Counted from the first letter of the stretch, positions 25,356-33,524 are shown. The stretch is 64,000 bases of DNA from an uncultured Clostridia bacterium (GCA_947627455.1 CANQWC010000010.1:1-64000); one strand, 5' to 3'. Numbers and translations are program-made. The notes: generated by a model not told the origin, from the sequence alone.

Positions 25356-26441
25356 ATGTCAGTAAAAGTTGCAATTAACGGATTCGGCAGAATCGGGCGT
25401 CTTGCCTTCAGGCAGATGTTTAATGCCCCGGGGTATGAGATCGTCGCCATCAACGACCTCACCAAGCCCGAGATGCTCGCTCATCTTCTCAAGTATGATA
25501 CCGCTCAGGGCGGCTACTGCGGAAGAATAGGCGAGAACCTTCACACCGTCGATGTTAAGCCCGCCGAGTATGCGGAGGACGGCAAGACCGTTACCGTTCC
25601 CGGCGCCATCATCGTTGACGGCAAGGAGATCACCATTTATGCAGAGCCCAAGGCCGAAAAGCTTCCTTGGGGCAAGCTCGGTGTCGACGTTGTTTTGGAG
25701 TGCACGGGCTTCTACACCTCTAAGGCGAAGAGTCAGGCTCACATCGACGCAGGCGCCAAGAAGGTCGTCATCTCCGCTCCCGCGGGCAACGATCTTCCCA
25801 CCATCGTCTTCGGCGTCAACGAGAAGACCCTCACTAAGGACGACACCATCATCTCCGCTGCTTCCTGCACCACCAACTGCCTCGCCCCGATGGCAAAGGC
25901 TCTCAACGATTACGCTCCGATTCAGAGCGGCATCATGAGCACCATTCACGCCTACACGGGCGACCAGATGATTCTTGACGGCCCGCACCGCAAGGGCGAT
26001 CTCAGAAGAGCACGCGCAGGCGCTGCCAACATCGTTCCTAACTCGACAGGCGCTGCCAAGGCTATCGGCCTCGTCATTCCCGAGCTCAACGGCAAGCTCA
26101 TCGGCTCTGCCCAGAGAGTTCCCGTACCGACAGGCTCCACCACCATTCTCACCGCCGTCGTAAAGAAGGCCGACCTCACCAAGGAGGGCATCAACGCCGC
26201 TATGAAGGCCGCCGCTTCCGAGTCCTACGGCTACAACGAAGATCCCATCGTCTCCTCCGACGTCATCGGCATGAGATACGGCTCCCTCTTCGATGCCACC
26301 CAGACCATGGTCGCCAAGATCGCCGACGATCTCTATGAGGTTCAGGTAGTTTCTTGGTACGACAACGAGAACAGCTACACCAGCCAGATGGTCAAGACCA
26401 TCAAGTATTTCGCTGAGCTCGACAAGTCCCTCAACGACTAA
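25356..26441 (+). CDS. gap: Glyceraldehyde-3-phosphate dehydrogenase
   Basis: 361 residues; typical GapA is about 335. The NAD-binding start [15 protein letters not shown] and the catalytic [13 protein letters not shown] (Cys171) are intact, as are the [23 protein letters not shown] and [15 protein letters not shown] segments. The extra length lies mainly in the N-terminal domain (about residues 55-85, including [16 protein letters not shown]). Glycolysis, reversible oxidation of G3P with NAD and phosphate. Codon use is strongly biased to C-ending codons, as in a highly expressed gene. Own promoter and terminator. ATG 25356 follows AGGAGG. Confidence 0.96.
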   Translation: MSVKVAINGFGRIGRLAFRQMFNAPGYEIVAINDLTKPEMLAHLLKYDTAQGGYCGRIGENLHTVDVKPAEYAEDGKTVTVPGAIIVDGKEITIYAEPKAEKLPWGKLGVDVVLECTGFYTSKAKSQAHIDAGAKKVVISAPAGNDLPTIVFGVNEKTLTKDDTIISAASCTTNCLAPMAKALNDYAPIQSGIMSTIHAYTGDQMILDGPHRKGDLRRARAGAANIVPNSTGAAKAIGLVIPELNGKLIGSAQRVPVPTGSTTILTAVVKKADLTKEGINAAMKAAASESYGYNEDPIVSSDVIGMRYGSLFDATQTMVAKIADDLYEVQVVSWYDNENSYTSQMVKTIKYFAELDKSLND

Positions 26442-26454
26442 ATTCCCCCCAACC

Positions 26455-26486
26455 AAAAGGCCTCTCCTTTGTGAGAGGTCTTTTTT
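26455..26486 (+). terminator. Intrinsic terminator after gap
   Basis: AAAAGGCCTCTC (26455-26466) and GAGAGGTCTTTT (26473-26484), then T-run. Confidence 0.88.
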
Positions 26487-26603
26487 GTACGATGGCGATA
26501 CCGAGTGATTTTTTGAAGTTATCACGATATATAATGCAAAGTGCCCCGCTTTTGCAGGGCGCCTCGCATGAATATGAAAATCACAAGAATGGAAGTGAAT
26601 ATT

Positions 26604-28085
26604 TTAATCCTTAAACCCCAAGAATCCCGGGTACTCATCTTCTCCCGCGGGCTCGAGCGCACCCGTTTTAACGGCCGCGCCGCCGTACCAGCCCATGAGG
26701 TTCCACATAACGATGTGCGGGCAGTGATAGTCGATGACCTCAGCCGCGCAGTCGGGCGAGCGGTCCTTAAGCGTTTCGGTTGCAAGCTTCCCTATCTCGG
26801 TCATCATCTCCTTGAGCGCGTTGAACTCCTCGCCCAAAATTCCGTAGAGCAGCTGATTGCGCTGTTCTTCCGTGAAAATCGGGTAATTTCCCTTGATATT
26901 AGGCTCTTCTCGGCCAAAATCAAAGCCGTTTACAAACCTCTCGCGATCATAAGCCGCCCAGAATAATATCCAAGTTGCCTTCTGATTGGCGGCCGTCCCT
27001 GAGCCTGCATAGCATATCGTGCCGTAATCCCTGCTTGATTCGAGGTTTTTGTCCTCGATCCCGTAGCATATTCCCGTGACGTCCTTGCCGCCGACTCGGT
27101 ACATCGGGCGGAATTTAGCGCCGCCGTCGGTCTGCTGAGTGCCGCTCATGACCGCAAAGGCGAAGATATCCCACAAGAGTATATTGTCCGAGAATTTATC
27201 CGCGCCGTCGAAGCCGATTTTCCTGATCTCGGGCAGCTTTTCTCGGGCGGCGTCAACAAAAGCCTTCACCCTGCTCGGGTATTTTTCATTGAGCGCGTTG
27301 AGGATATCCTCGTTATAATCCTTTGTGAAGATGGGAATGCAGGTCTGATATTTTTTGCCCTGCTGCTTGATGAAGTTATAGCGCAAAAGCGTGTCAAGCT
27401 CGTCCTCAAGATAAACCGAGGCGATGCCGAGCTCTACCGAGAGCTGCTCAACGGTCATCGGCTCATAATAGGCCGACAGCAGAATCTGCCCTGGCAGCTT
27501 TCTTGTCACCAGATTGTCGAATGCGTTGTTATAGTCGCCGTTAAAAATATAGCGAAACTTAAACGGCTGAGGGTTAAAGCTTTTTTCACCGAACTGTCTT
27601 TCCATAGCGATACCTTCCTTTAAAATTTTTCGTGACTGAAACAGGTTGAACTTAACCGTCTGCGTCGTAAGGCCGTATTTTTCCGCGATGTCCCTTATCG
27701 GCATTCTTTCGTAGTAATAGGCCACGGTGCAGATTCGATATTTTTCCGACAAAAATGCGAGCTCCCGCCGAAGAATATTTTCCCTCTCTTTTTCCTCAAG
27801 GTCATCTTCAAAGTCCGCCTGATCTGCCGTCTCCTCGTCAAGCTCAGCAGTCTCACTCTTTGAGATCTTGCGAAGATACTGTTTATATGTATTAGCCGCG
27901 ACTTTCCAGACGAACCCGAAGAAGGCGTCGTCGCATTTGAGATTCGGGGCGCTTTTCAAAACCGCGAGAATGATATCCGAGCAAAGGTCCTCGGCCTTAT
28001 AAGGGTCAGAGGTCTTGTGCAGCGACCAAAGATACAGCGTTCTCATGTTTTCCGAAACAAGCTCTCCCGCTCTCTGAGTTGTCAT
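26604..28085 (-). CDS. ECF-like sigma factor with a ~320-residue C-terminal extension
   Basis: 493 residues. Residues 1-165 are a sigma-70 family factor: region 2 (DPYKAEDLCSDIILAVL... FFGFVWKVAANTYKQYLRK) and region 4 (LAFLSEKYRICTVAYYYERMPIRDIAEKYGLTTQTVKFNLFQSRKIL). Next, about 190-260 looks like a winged helix (LPGQILLSAYYEPMTVEQLSVELGIASVYLEDELDTLLRYNFI). The last ~230 residues form an unassigned domain. Ordinary ECF factors are about 170-200 residues. No anti-sigma gene is adjacent, so the tail may do the sensing. ATG 28085 follows AGGTGA. The 118 bp between gap's terminator and this stop are empty. Confidence 0.8.
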   Translation of the reverse strand: MTTQRAGELVSENMRTLYLWSLHKTSDPYKAEDLCSDIILAVLKSAPNLKCDDAFFGFVWKVAANTYKQYLRKISKSETAELDEETADQADFEDDLEEKERENILRRELAFLSEKYRICTVAYYYERMPIRDIAEKYGLTTQTVKFNLFQSRKILKEGIAMERQFGEKSFNPQPFKFRYIFNGDYNNAFDNLVTRKLPGQILLSAYYEPMTVEQLSVELGIASVYLEDELDTLLRYNFIKQQGKKYQTCIPIFTKDYNEDILNALNEKYPSRVKAFVDAAREKLPEIRKIGFDGADKFSDNILLWDIFAFAVMSGTQQTDGGAKFRPMYRVGGKDVTGICYGIEDKNLESSRDYGTICYAGSGTAANQKATWILFWAAYDRERFVNGFDFGREEPNIKGNYPIFTEEQRNQLLYGILGEEFNALKEMMTEIGKLATETLKDRSPDCAAEVIDYHCPHIVMWNLMGWYGGAAVKTGALEPAGEDEYPGFLGFKD

Positions 28086-28204
28086 AAATGTTCACCTGCC
28101 GATTTGAATGGTTTGAATGATGAATGTTCTGAAAGCTTTCACTCATATAGTGTCACGAACCCGAAAAAGGTTAGAAGAAATTTGAAAAAATTTTATATTC
28201 TTTC

Positions 28205-28254
28205 GCGGCACCAAAATAAGAGCCCCCTATCGGGGGCTCTTATTTTGGTGCCGC
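28205..28254 (-). terminator. Terminator palindrome overlapping the tRNA-Leu 3' end
   Basis: Perfect 23-bp inverted repeat (arms 28205-28227 and 28232-28254, 4-nt loop). On the minus strand it follows the tRNA and has a GC core (AGAGCCCCC/GGGGGCTCT). The outermost bases of the proximal arm are the tRNA's own GCGGCACCA end, and the distal arm carries its exact complement. The tail downstream is AAAGAATATAAAATTTTTTC. Confidence 0.85.
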
Positions 28255-28330
28255 TGGCCGGACTCGAACCGGCACGCTTGGGGGCGGGGGATTTTAAGTC
28301 CCATGTGTCTGCCAATTTCACCACAGCGGC
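28246..28330 (-). tRNA. tRNA-Leu (anticodon UAA)
   Basis: 85 nt including an encoded CCA. Acceptor 5' GCCGCTG pairs with CAGCGGC; D-loop GGTGAAATTGGCAGACAC; anticodon stem GGGA/TCCC with loop CTTAAAA giving TAA; a long variable arm (CCGCCCCCAAGCG), as expected for a class II leucine tRNA; T-arm GCCGGTTCGAGTCCGGC. It has its own promoter upstream. Confidence 0.95.
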
Positions 28331-28338
28331 GTGCCTTT

Positions 28339-28367
28339 ATAATACCACGTTATCTTGAAAATGTCAA
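28339..28367 (-). promoter_or_regulatory. Sigma-A promoter for tRNA-Leu
   Basis: Minus strand TTGACA (28362-28367), a 17-bp spacer, TATTAT (28339-28344), 9 bp before the mature tRNA 5' end. Confidence 0.8.
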
Positions 28368-28425
28368 TAAAGCATAGAAAAATATTTTCGGGGAATACTA
28401 TCAAAAACGGAAAGGACTGTTACCC

Positions 28426-28599
28426 ATGCCGAAAAAAGAGAAGCTGAAAATCTACAAGCCCCGCGGAAAGGTGATACCTCTTTACGAGACCAACACCATC
28501 ACCGACAACGTCACCAACCCCAAAAACGAGCGCATCTACAACCGTTCCGAGGAAAATATCATCCTCGCCAAAGAAGAGGTCGACGCCAACAAGAAGTAG
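28426..28599 (+). CDS. Small spore-surface-like protein (CDIF630_02480/DUF3787-like)
   Basis: 57 residues from ATG 28426; AAAGGA lies 9-14 nt upstream. Basic and hydrophilic, with no membrane segment. The C-terminus ENIILAKEEVDANKK resembles the ...V..AKEWVD.N.K ending of small clostridial spore-surface proteins of the CDIF630_02480 family. The middle (PLYETNTITDNVTNPKNERIY) is low in complexity. It forms its own transcription unit ending at 28636. The family assignment is from memory of the motif and is only moderately certain. Confidence 0.6.
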   Translation: MPKKEKLKIYKPRGKVIPLYETNTITDNVTNPKNERIYNRSEENIILAKEEVDANKK

Positions 28600-28609
28600 C
28601 TCAAAGCAG

Positions 28610-28636
28610 AAGCTCCCTCGGGGGCTTTTGTCTTTT
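28610..28636 (+). terminator. Intrinsic terminator after the small spore-type gene
   Basis: AAGCTCCC (28610-28617) and GGGGCTT (28621-28627), then TTGTCTTTT. Confidence 0.72.
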
Positions 28637-28642
28637 AATATG

Positions 28643-28766
28643 TGGGAGTGTCCATTACGCACACATTATCCTCGGCATTTAAAACCGTCGCCGCAGGCGA
28701 CACCTTGAAACTCTAACATCTGATTTCTGACTTCTATCCTCTTGATGTGGCCGCTTCGGCCACATT
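28643..28766 (-). repeat. R2 element d (full modules)
   Basis: Read on the minus strand: hairpin ATGTGGCCgaagcGGCCACAT (28744-28766), heptads (AGAAGTCAGAAATCAGATG), hairpin GTGTCGCCTGCGGCGAC (about 28687-28703), then AATGTGTGCGTAATGGACAC with TCCC. The same order and orientation as element b. The hairpin end is 17 bp before the -35 box at 28783. Confidence 0.85.
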
Positions 28767-28782
28767 TTAATATGTATCCGTA

Positions 28783-28811
28783 TTGCAAAATCCCTGCGGT
28801 TGTGATAAAAT
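28783..28811 (+). promoter_or_regulatory. Sigma-A promoter for the recD2-comF-mreB region
   Basis: TTGCAA (28783-28788), a 17-bp spacer, TAAAAT (28806-28811). About 55 nt of leader precede the first gene. Confidence 0.7.
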
Positions 28812-28875
28812 ATAAAAAGACACCGTGTCGTCCTCCTGTCCGATCGCATAATATGTTATCGGGGAGGCGGAAATT

Positions 28876-29226
28876 TTGAGAGATTTTATATTCACCCTTG
28901 TGATAATCGCGGCGACGGCTCTGCTGATATATGTGATCCGTTTTCTGACCCGAGGGCTGCGAACCTCCTGCGTTCGGCCGAGGGCAGAGCTGATTCTTTA
29001 TTACGAGACCGACTGCGAATGTATCGAGTATGACATCGCAAAAGTATTGTCATCGCCCGCCATGACGGGTTTTGAGCTGTCGCTTCGGGTGGTAGACGTG
29101 ATAAACACGCCCGAGAGCAGGGCTTGGCTTGAAGAGCTTCGCAAAAAAACGGGCGTCGATTTTGAAATAGTGGAGGCTGAGGACAACGGAAAACGGAAAT
29201 ACCGTGACGATAAAAGGGACTGTTGA
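28876..29226 (+). CDS. Single-pass membrane protein, function unknown
   Basis: 116 residues. The start is TTG 28876, placed by GGGGAGGCGG 5 nt upstream. One hydrophobic helix (residues 4-22), a basic stretch, then a soluble domain of about 75 residues: AELILYYETDCECIEYDIAKVL... LRVVDVINTPESRAWLEELRKKTGVDFEIVE. No family recognised. The end overlaps recD2 by 23 bp, so the two are co-expressed. Confidence 0.6.
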   Translation: MRDFIFTLVIIAATALLIYVIRFLTRGLRTSCVRPRAELILYYETDCECIEYDIAKVLSSPAMTGFELSLRVVDVINTPESRAWLEELRKKTGVDFEIVEAEDNGKRKYRDDKRDC

Positions 29227-31408
29227 CAGCGTTACATACCGAAACGACGACAACGGCTTCGGCGTTATCGTCCTCGATTACGGCGGCGACCCGCTCAACG
29301 TTGTCGGCGAGCTCGGCAACGTTGAAGAGGGCGAAGACCTCGAGCTCACGGGCTCGTTCACAAATCACCCGAAATTCGGCGAGCAGTTCAAGGCGGAGAT
29401 CTGTATCCGCTCCCTGCCCGTCGAGGCTTCGGCGATTCAGCGCTATCTTGCGGGCGGCGTTGTAAAGGGCATCGGCCCCGTTTTGGCGAAGAAGATCGTC
29501 GCGAAATTCGGCGACAAGACCCTTGAAATTATGGAGAGCGAACCCGAGCGCCTTGCCGAGGTCGAGGGCATCACCCCGATAAAAGCGAAGTCCTACGCCG
29601 AGGAGTTTGAAAAGGTCATCGGCTTCCGCACGCTTCTGATGTATTTTACCGATGCCAAAATCCCCGCTGTCTACGGCATCAGGGCATGGAAAAAATACGG
29701 CGAGTCCGCGCTAATGCTCATCGACCGTAACCCCTATATTCTCTGCTCATACGGAATCGAGCTCCCGTTTTTAAAGGCCGAGGAGATCGCCCGCGACAAG
29801 GGCATTCCCGAGGATTCCGCGTTCCGCCTCAGCGCTGGCGTAAAGTATATACTTGAAGAAAACGCCGACGCGGGCCACACCTGCCTGCCGCAGGACAAGC
29901 TCACCGACCTTGCCGCGCGGCTTCTTCGGGTCGAGCTTTCCGACGTCACCTCCGCCATCGGGAAAGAGGCCGAGGAGGAGAACCTCTACATATACTATAA
30001 AAAGGACAGGCCCTTTGTGATGCTCCGCGACTATTATATAGCCGAGGATTACATCGCCCGCCGCCTCGCGATGATGAATTCGCTTTCCTATGATACAAGA
30101 ATAAACTACGACGAGGTCATCGACATCGCCGAGCGCGAGAACGGCATTTTCTATGCCGACAAGCAGCGCGAAGCCATAAATACCGCGCTTTCAAAGGGCT
30201 TCATGGTTCTAACGGGCGGCCCGGGCACGGGCAAGACCACCACCCTCAACGCGATAATATCCCTTTACGAGCAGCAGGGCATGAAGCCGCTGATCTGCGC
30301 CCCAACGGGCCGAGCCGCCAAGCGCGCCTCCGACCTCACGGGCTATGAAGCCAAGACAATTCACCGCCTTTTGGGCGTCAAGGCGGGCGGCGAGATAGCG
30401 GGCTTTGAGCACAACGAGAACAACCTTCTTGACTGCGACGCCGTCATCGTCGACGAAATGTCGATGGTCGACTCACTGCTCTTCGAGGCGCTTCTGCGCG
30501 CTATCCCTATCGACTGCAAGCTTATAATGGTCGGCGACAGCGACCAGCTGCCGTCGGTCGGCGCAGGCAACGTTCTTCACGATATAATCGAGTCAAAAAC
30601 CGTCCCCGTGATATCTTTGACCGAGATTTTCAGGCAGGCCCTCGAGAGCGCGATAGTCACCAACGCCCATAAAATCGTCAGGGGCGAGATGCCCGAGCTC
30701 GACAATTCAAAGGATTTCTTCTTTTTGCAGCGCCTCGATTTCGAGCCCGCCGCCGAGCTCACCGTCGACCTCTGCGAGACCCGCCTGCCCAAGGCGTACG
30801 GCCTCGACACGATAACCGATATTCAGGTCCTCTCGCCGACGAGAAAGGGCCCTCTCGGCACCGTCGAGCTCAACAAGCGGCTCCAATCCGCCCTGAACCC
30901 GCCATCCCGTCAGAAGTCCGAGATAAAGACTTTTCTCTACACCTTCCGAACGGGCGACAAGGTAATGCAGACCAAGAACGACTACGAGATCGAGTGGAAA
31001 AAGGGCGATGAAAAGGGCGCGGGCATCTTCAACGGCGACATCGGGGTGATAACCCGCCTCAACCGCCTTTTGGGCGAGATTGTCATTGACTTTGACGGCC
31101 GCGTCGCAAGCTACAACGTCGGCATGCTCGAAAACGTCGAGCTCGCCTACGCCGCGACGGTCCACAAAAGCCAAGGCAGCGAGTTCGACGCCGTAATTCT
31201 GCCAATCCTCGGCGGCTATGACAAGCTCTACTTCCGAAATCTTCTCTACACCGCCGTCACTCGGGCGAAAAAATATCTTGTCATCGTCGGCTCAAAAAAG
31301 CGGCTCGAGTTCATGATCGGCAACAACAGAAGAATGAACCGCTACACCTGTCTGCGGCAGATGCTTATCGAAGAATCATTCGGAGGCGAAAATGAGCAGA
31401 ATAGCTGA
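29204..31408 (+). CDS. recD2: RecD2-like 5'-3' DNA helicase
   Basis: 734 residues from GTG 29204, inside the end of the preceding gene. An OB-type N-terminus (TIKGTVDSVTYRNDDNGFGVIVL), helix-hairpin-helix repeats (residues 80-150), then a SF1 helicase: Walker A GGPGTGKTTTLNAI, VIVDEMSMVD, VGDSDQLPSVGAGNVLHD and the terminal YAATVHKSQGSEFD and LYTAVTRAKKYLVIVG. RecD2 proteins lack RecBC and act in replication-fork and recombination repair. comF follows with a 17-bp overlap. Confidence 0.94.
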   Translation: MTIKGTVDSVTYRNDDNGFGVIVLDYGGDPLNVVGELGNVEEGEDLELTGSFTNHPKFGEQFKAEICIRSLPVEASAIQRYLAGGVVKGIGPVLAKKIVAKFGDKTLEIMESEPERLAEVEGITPIKAKSYAEEFEKVIGFRTLLMYFTDAKIPAVYGIRAWKKYGESALMLIDRNPYILCSYGIELPFLKAEEIARDKGIPEDSAFRLSAGVKYILEENADAGHTCLPQDKLTDLAARLLRVELSDVTSAIGKEAEEENLYIYYKKDRPFVMLRDYYIAEDYIARRLAMMNSLSYDTRINYDEVIDIAERENGIFYADKQREAINTALSKGFMVLTGGPGTGKTTTLNAIISLYEQQGMKPLICAPTGRAAKRASDLTGYEAKTIHRLLGVKAGGEIAGFEHNENNLLDCDAVIVDEMSMVDSLLFEALLRAIPIDCKLIMVGDSDQLPSVGAGNVLHDIIESKTVPVISLTEIFRQALESAIVTNAHKIVRGEMPELDNSKDFFFLQRLDFEPAAELTVDLCETRLPKAYGLDTITDIQVLSPTRKGPLGTVELNKRLQSALNPPSRQKSEIKTFLYTFRTGDKVMQTKNDYEIEWKKGDEKGAGIFNGDIGVITRLNRLLGEIVIDFDGRVASYNVGMLENVELAYAATVHKSQGSEFDAVILPILGGYDKLYFRNLLYTAVTRAKKYLVIVGSKKRLEFMIGNNRRMNRYTCLRQMLIEESFGGENEQNS

Positions 31409-32102
31409 TTTTGTTTGTGATCTTGTTTTCCCGAACCGCTGTCCGTTCTGCGACCGCTTTATCCCGTGGAATTTCCTCTGCTGTCCCGAGTGCCGCGAAA
31501 AGCTTGAAACCGCCGACTTCTGCCCGACCTGCGGAATGGCCGCCTGCGTATGCGGCACCGCCGAATTTTCTTATGATTCCTGCGCCGTCGCGAGGCCGTA
31601 TACGGGTCTTGTCCGCGAGGGCATACTTCGGCTGAAATATAACCGCGGCTTCAACGCCGCAAAGCTCATCTGCACCGAGCTTTCGGAGAAGCTTAAAAGC
31701 CTTGATATTCCCAATAGCGCCGACCTTATAACCGCCGTCCCGATGACAAAATCGCGAAGGCGTTCGACGGGCTACAATCAGGCCGAATATATCGCCAAGC
31801 TTCTGTCGAAGAGCCTCGGCCTGCCGCTTGATTTTAAACTCATCGGCAAGAATAAAACCGCGTCGGCCCAGCATAAGCTTTCGGCGGAAGAGCGCAGAGA
31901 GGCCGCGAAGTCGGCCTATTTCGCCCCGAAAAGCCATGCCGACATCAGCGGCAAGACGGTAATTTTGTGCGACGATATAATCACCACGGGCAGCACCCTT
32001 TCCGAGTGCGCCGCCGTTCTGAAAGCCGAGGGCGCTTCGCGTGTATGCTGCGCGGTGCTTTCGGGAACGCTTTTATCGCCCGATAAAAATATAAAGGAGT
32101 GA
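31392..32102 (+). CDS. comF: ComF family phosphoribosyltransferase-like protein
   Basis: 236 residues. N-terminal zinc ribbon (CPFCDRF...CCPEC and CPTCGMAACVC), then a PRTase domain with NQAEYIAKLLSKSLG and the PRPP loop VILCDDIITTGSTLSECAAVL. ComF is needed for DNA uptake in competent bacteria; in Clostridia the family is common without a proven competence system. ATG 31392 overlaps recD2; mreB starts 6 bp after its stop. A dprA gene lies 12 kb downstream. Confidence 0.92.
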   Translation: MSRIADFVCDLVFPNRCPFCDRFIPWNFLCCPECREKLETADFCPTCGMAACVCGTAEFSYDSCAVARPYTGLVREGILRLKYNRGFNAAKLICTELSEKLKSLDIPNSADLITAVPMTKSRRRSTGYNQAEYIAKLLSKSLGLPLDFKLIGKNKTASAQHKLSAEERREAAKSAYFAPKSHADISGKTVILCDDIITTGSTLSECAAVLKAEGASRVCCAVLSGTLLSPDKNIKE

Positions 32103-32107
32103 CAACA

Positions 32108-33115
32108 ATGTCGGTACTCGATCTCGGAATCGACCTCGGCACTGCAAACATAATAATTTCGGCGGGCCGAGGCGGGGCCGTTCTCAACGAGCCCACCGTC
32201 ATCGCCTATGACAGAAATTCCGAAAGGGTAGTGGCTTTCGGCACCGAGGCATATAAAATGATAGGCCGCGCCCCCGAGCACATCGCGGTAATACGTCCGC
32301 TCAGAGACGGGGTGATCTCCGACAACGACATGGCTCAGGAGCTTATCCGCCTCTGCATATTAAAGGTCATCGGCAAAAAGCTCATCAACCCGCGAATCGT
32401 GATGTGTGTGCCGAGCGGAATAACCGCCGTCGAGCGCAAGGCTGTCGTCGAAAGCGCGGTCTCTGCGGGTGCGCGAACGGTTTATCTTATTGAAGAGCCT
32501 GTCGCCGCACTTTTGGGCGCGGGTGAGGACATAATGCGCCCGTTCGGAAGAATGGTCGTCGATATCGGCGGCGGAACGTCCGACGTCGCGGTCACGTCTC
32601 TCGGCGGAATAGTCGCCGCGAATTCGGTAAAAAAGGCGGGCAACGCCTTCAACGCGTCAATTCAGCGCTATTTCGAGGACAATAAGCGAATCTTAATCGG
32701 CGAGCGCATGGCCGAAGAAGCGAAGATAAACTGCGGCAACATGTTCTGGCCGTCGGGCGAAAAATGCGGCGTCGTCTCGGGCAGAAGCCTGATAAGCGGC
32801 CTCCCCGCGAGGTGCGAGATAAGCGAAGACGACATCTGCCGAGCCATCACCGACGATGTCGACGCGATAATCGCCGCGATACGAACTGTTTTCGAGATGA
32901 CCCCGCCCGAGCTAGTCGGCGATATTTACGAACACGGCATACTCCTGACGGGCGGCGGCGCGCTGCTTCGCGGCCTTGATATGTATATAACGCGCGAATT
33001 CGGCGTGAAAACCTTTGTTGCCGATGATCCTCTCGGCTGCGTTGCGAGGGGCACGAACATCGCTTTCAAGGTGCGCGACAAACTCCGCAACGGCTTTGAA
33101 AAGGTCCGCGCCTGA
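32108..33115 (+). CDS. mreB: MreB/Mbl family actin-like protein
   Basis: 335 residues from ATG 32108 behind AAAGGAG; an in-frame ATG three codons earlier lies too near that site. Actin-fold signatures: phosphate-1 GIDLGTANIII, connect region VCVPSGITAVERKAVVESA, phosphate-2 VVDIGGGTSDVAVTSLGG and adenosine motif ILLTGGGALLRGLD. It forms membrane-associated filaments guiding rod-shape cell-wall growth. It stands alone, without mreCD, and follows DNA-repair and comF genes, which is unusual for an mreB gene. It may be an Mbl or MreBH-type paralog. Confidence 0.93.
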   Translation: MSVLDLGIDLGTANIIISAGRGGAVLNEPTVIAYDRNSERVVAFGTEAYKMIGRAPEHIAVIRPLRDGVISDNDMAQELIRLCILKVIGKKLINPRIVMCVPSGITAVERKAVVESAVSAGARTVYLIEEPVAALLGAGEDIMRPFGRMVVDIGGGTSDVAVTSLGGIVAANSVKKAGNAFNASIQRYFEDNKRILIGERMAEEAKINCGNMFWPSGEKCGVVSGRSLISGLPARCEISEDDICRAITDDVDAIIAAIRTVFEMTPPELVGDIYEHGILLTGGGALLRGLDMYITREFGVKTFVADDPLGCVARGTNIAFKVRDKLRNGFEKVRA

Positions 33116-33171
33116 ATAAAATAGAAATTTTTGCCAATAATCCTCCTGAACAACTTCAGAGAGCGTGTTCA

Positions 33172-33310
33172 AGAACAAAAAAGTTTTCGGTGAGTAATCA
33201 AATATTGCGACAGCGCAAAATCGGGTAACCCTGTCAAAACCAAAAAGTTTTCGCCCCAACCATTCTCGGTATGCGAGAGTAACAAAAGCTGATTTCCCTG
33301 TCAAAATCCA
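33172..33310 (+). repeat. Partial iterations of the R1 start
   Basis: Two additional AAAAGTTTTCG starts (about 33179 and 33239) occur upstream of the full R1 copy. The stretch CCTGTCAAAAnCCAAAA repeats at about 33230 and 33293. TTGCGACAGCGCAA and TCTCGGTATGCGAGA form small hairpins. It looks like decayed or truncated R1 leading ends. Nothing coding was seen. Confidence 0.5.
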
Positions 33311-33524
33311 AAAGTTTTCGCTCAAGCCTTTTTTAAAAGGCTTGCGAGAGTCCAGAGGCGAGTAGCCTCTGGTCGCGCTCCGCAGAGCGAGAAATCTCAT
33401 ACGTAGTGCGCTCCGCAAGGGGTGAATTTCAAAACAGCTCGGCGAGCTGTTTTGAAAGAGGGGACGACCTGTAAGAGAGGGCGTCCCCTTATGACACGCA
33501 GCTCTGACAAGAGCTGCGAACCTT
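33311..33524 (+). repeat. R1 multi-hairpin repeat, copy 3
   Basis: Same order as copies 1 and 2: AAGCCTTTT/AAAAGGCTT, CCAGAGGC/GCCTCTGG, GCGCTC/GAGCG(A), AAAACAGCTCG/CGAGCTGTTTT, GGGGACG/CGTCCCC and GCAGCTCT/AGAGCTGC, ending GAACCTT. Lies in the 1-kb gap between mreB and spoIIR, upstream of the R3 tandem array. The stretch 33525-33671 contains AAACAATtccggtgAATTGTTT and GGGGAAACCC/GGGTTTCCCC stems. Confidence 0.87.

Noticed and set aside
25359..26525. 388-codon open frame antisense to gap
   Set aside because: It mirrors the strongly biased codons of gap, is Val/Gly/Asp-rich, has no ribosome site and resembles no family. gap is certain.
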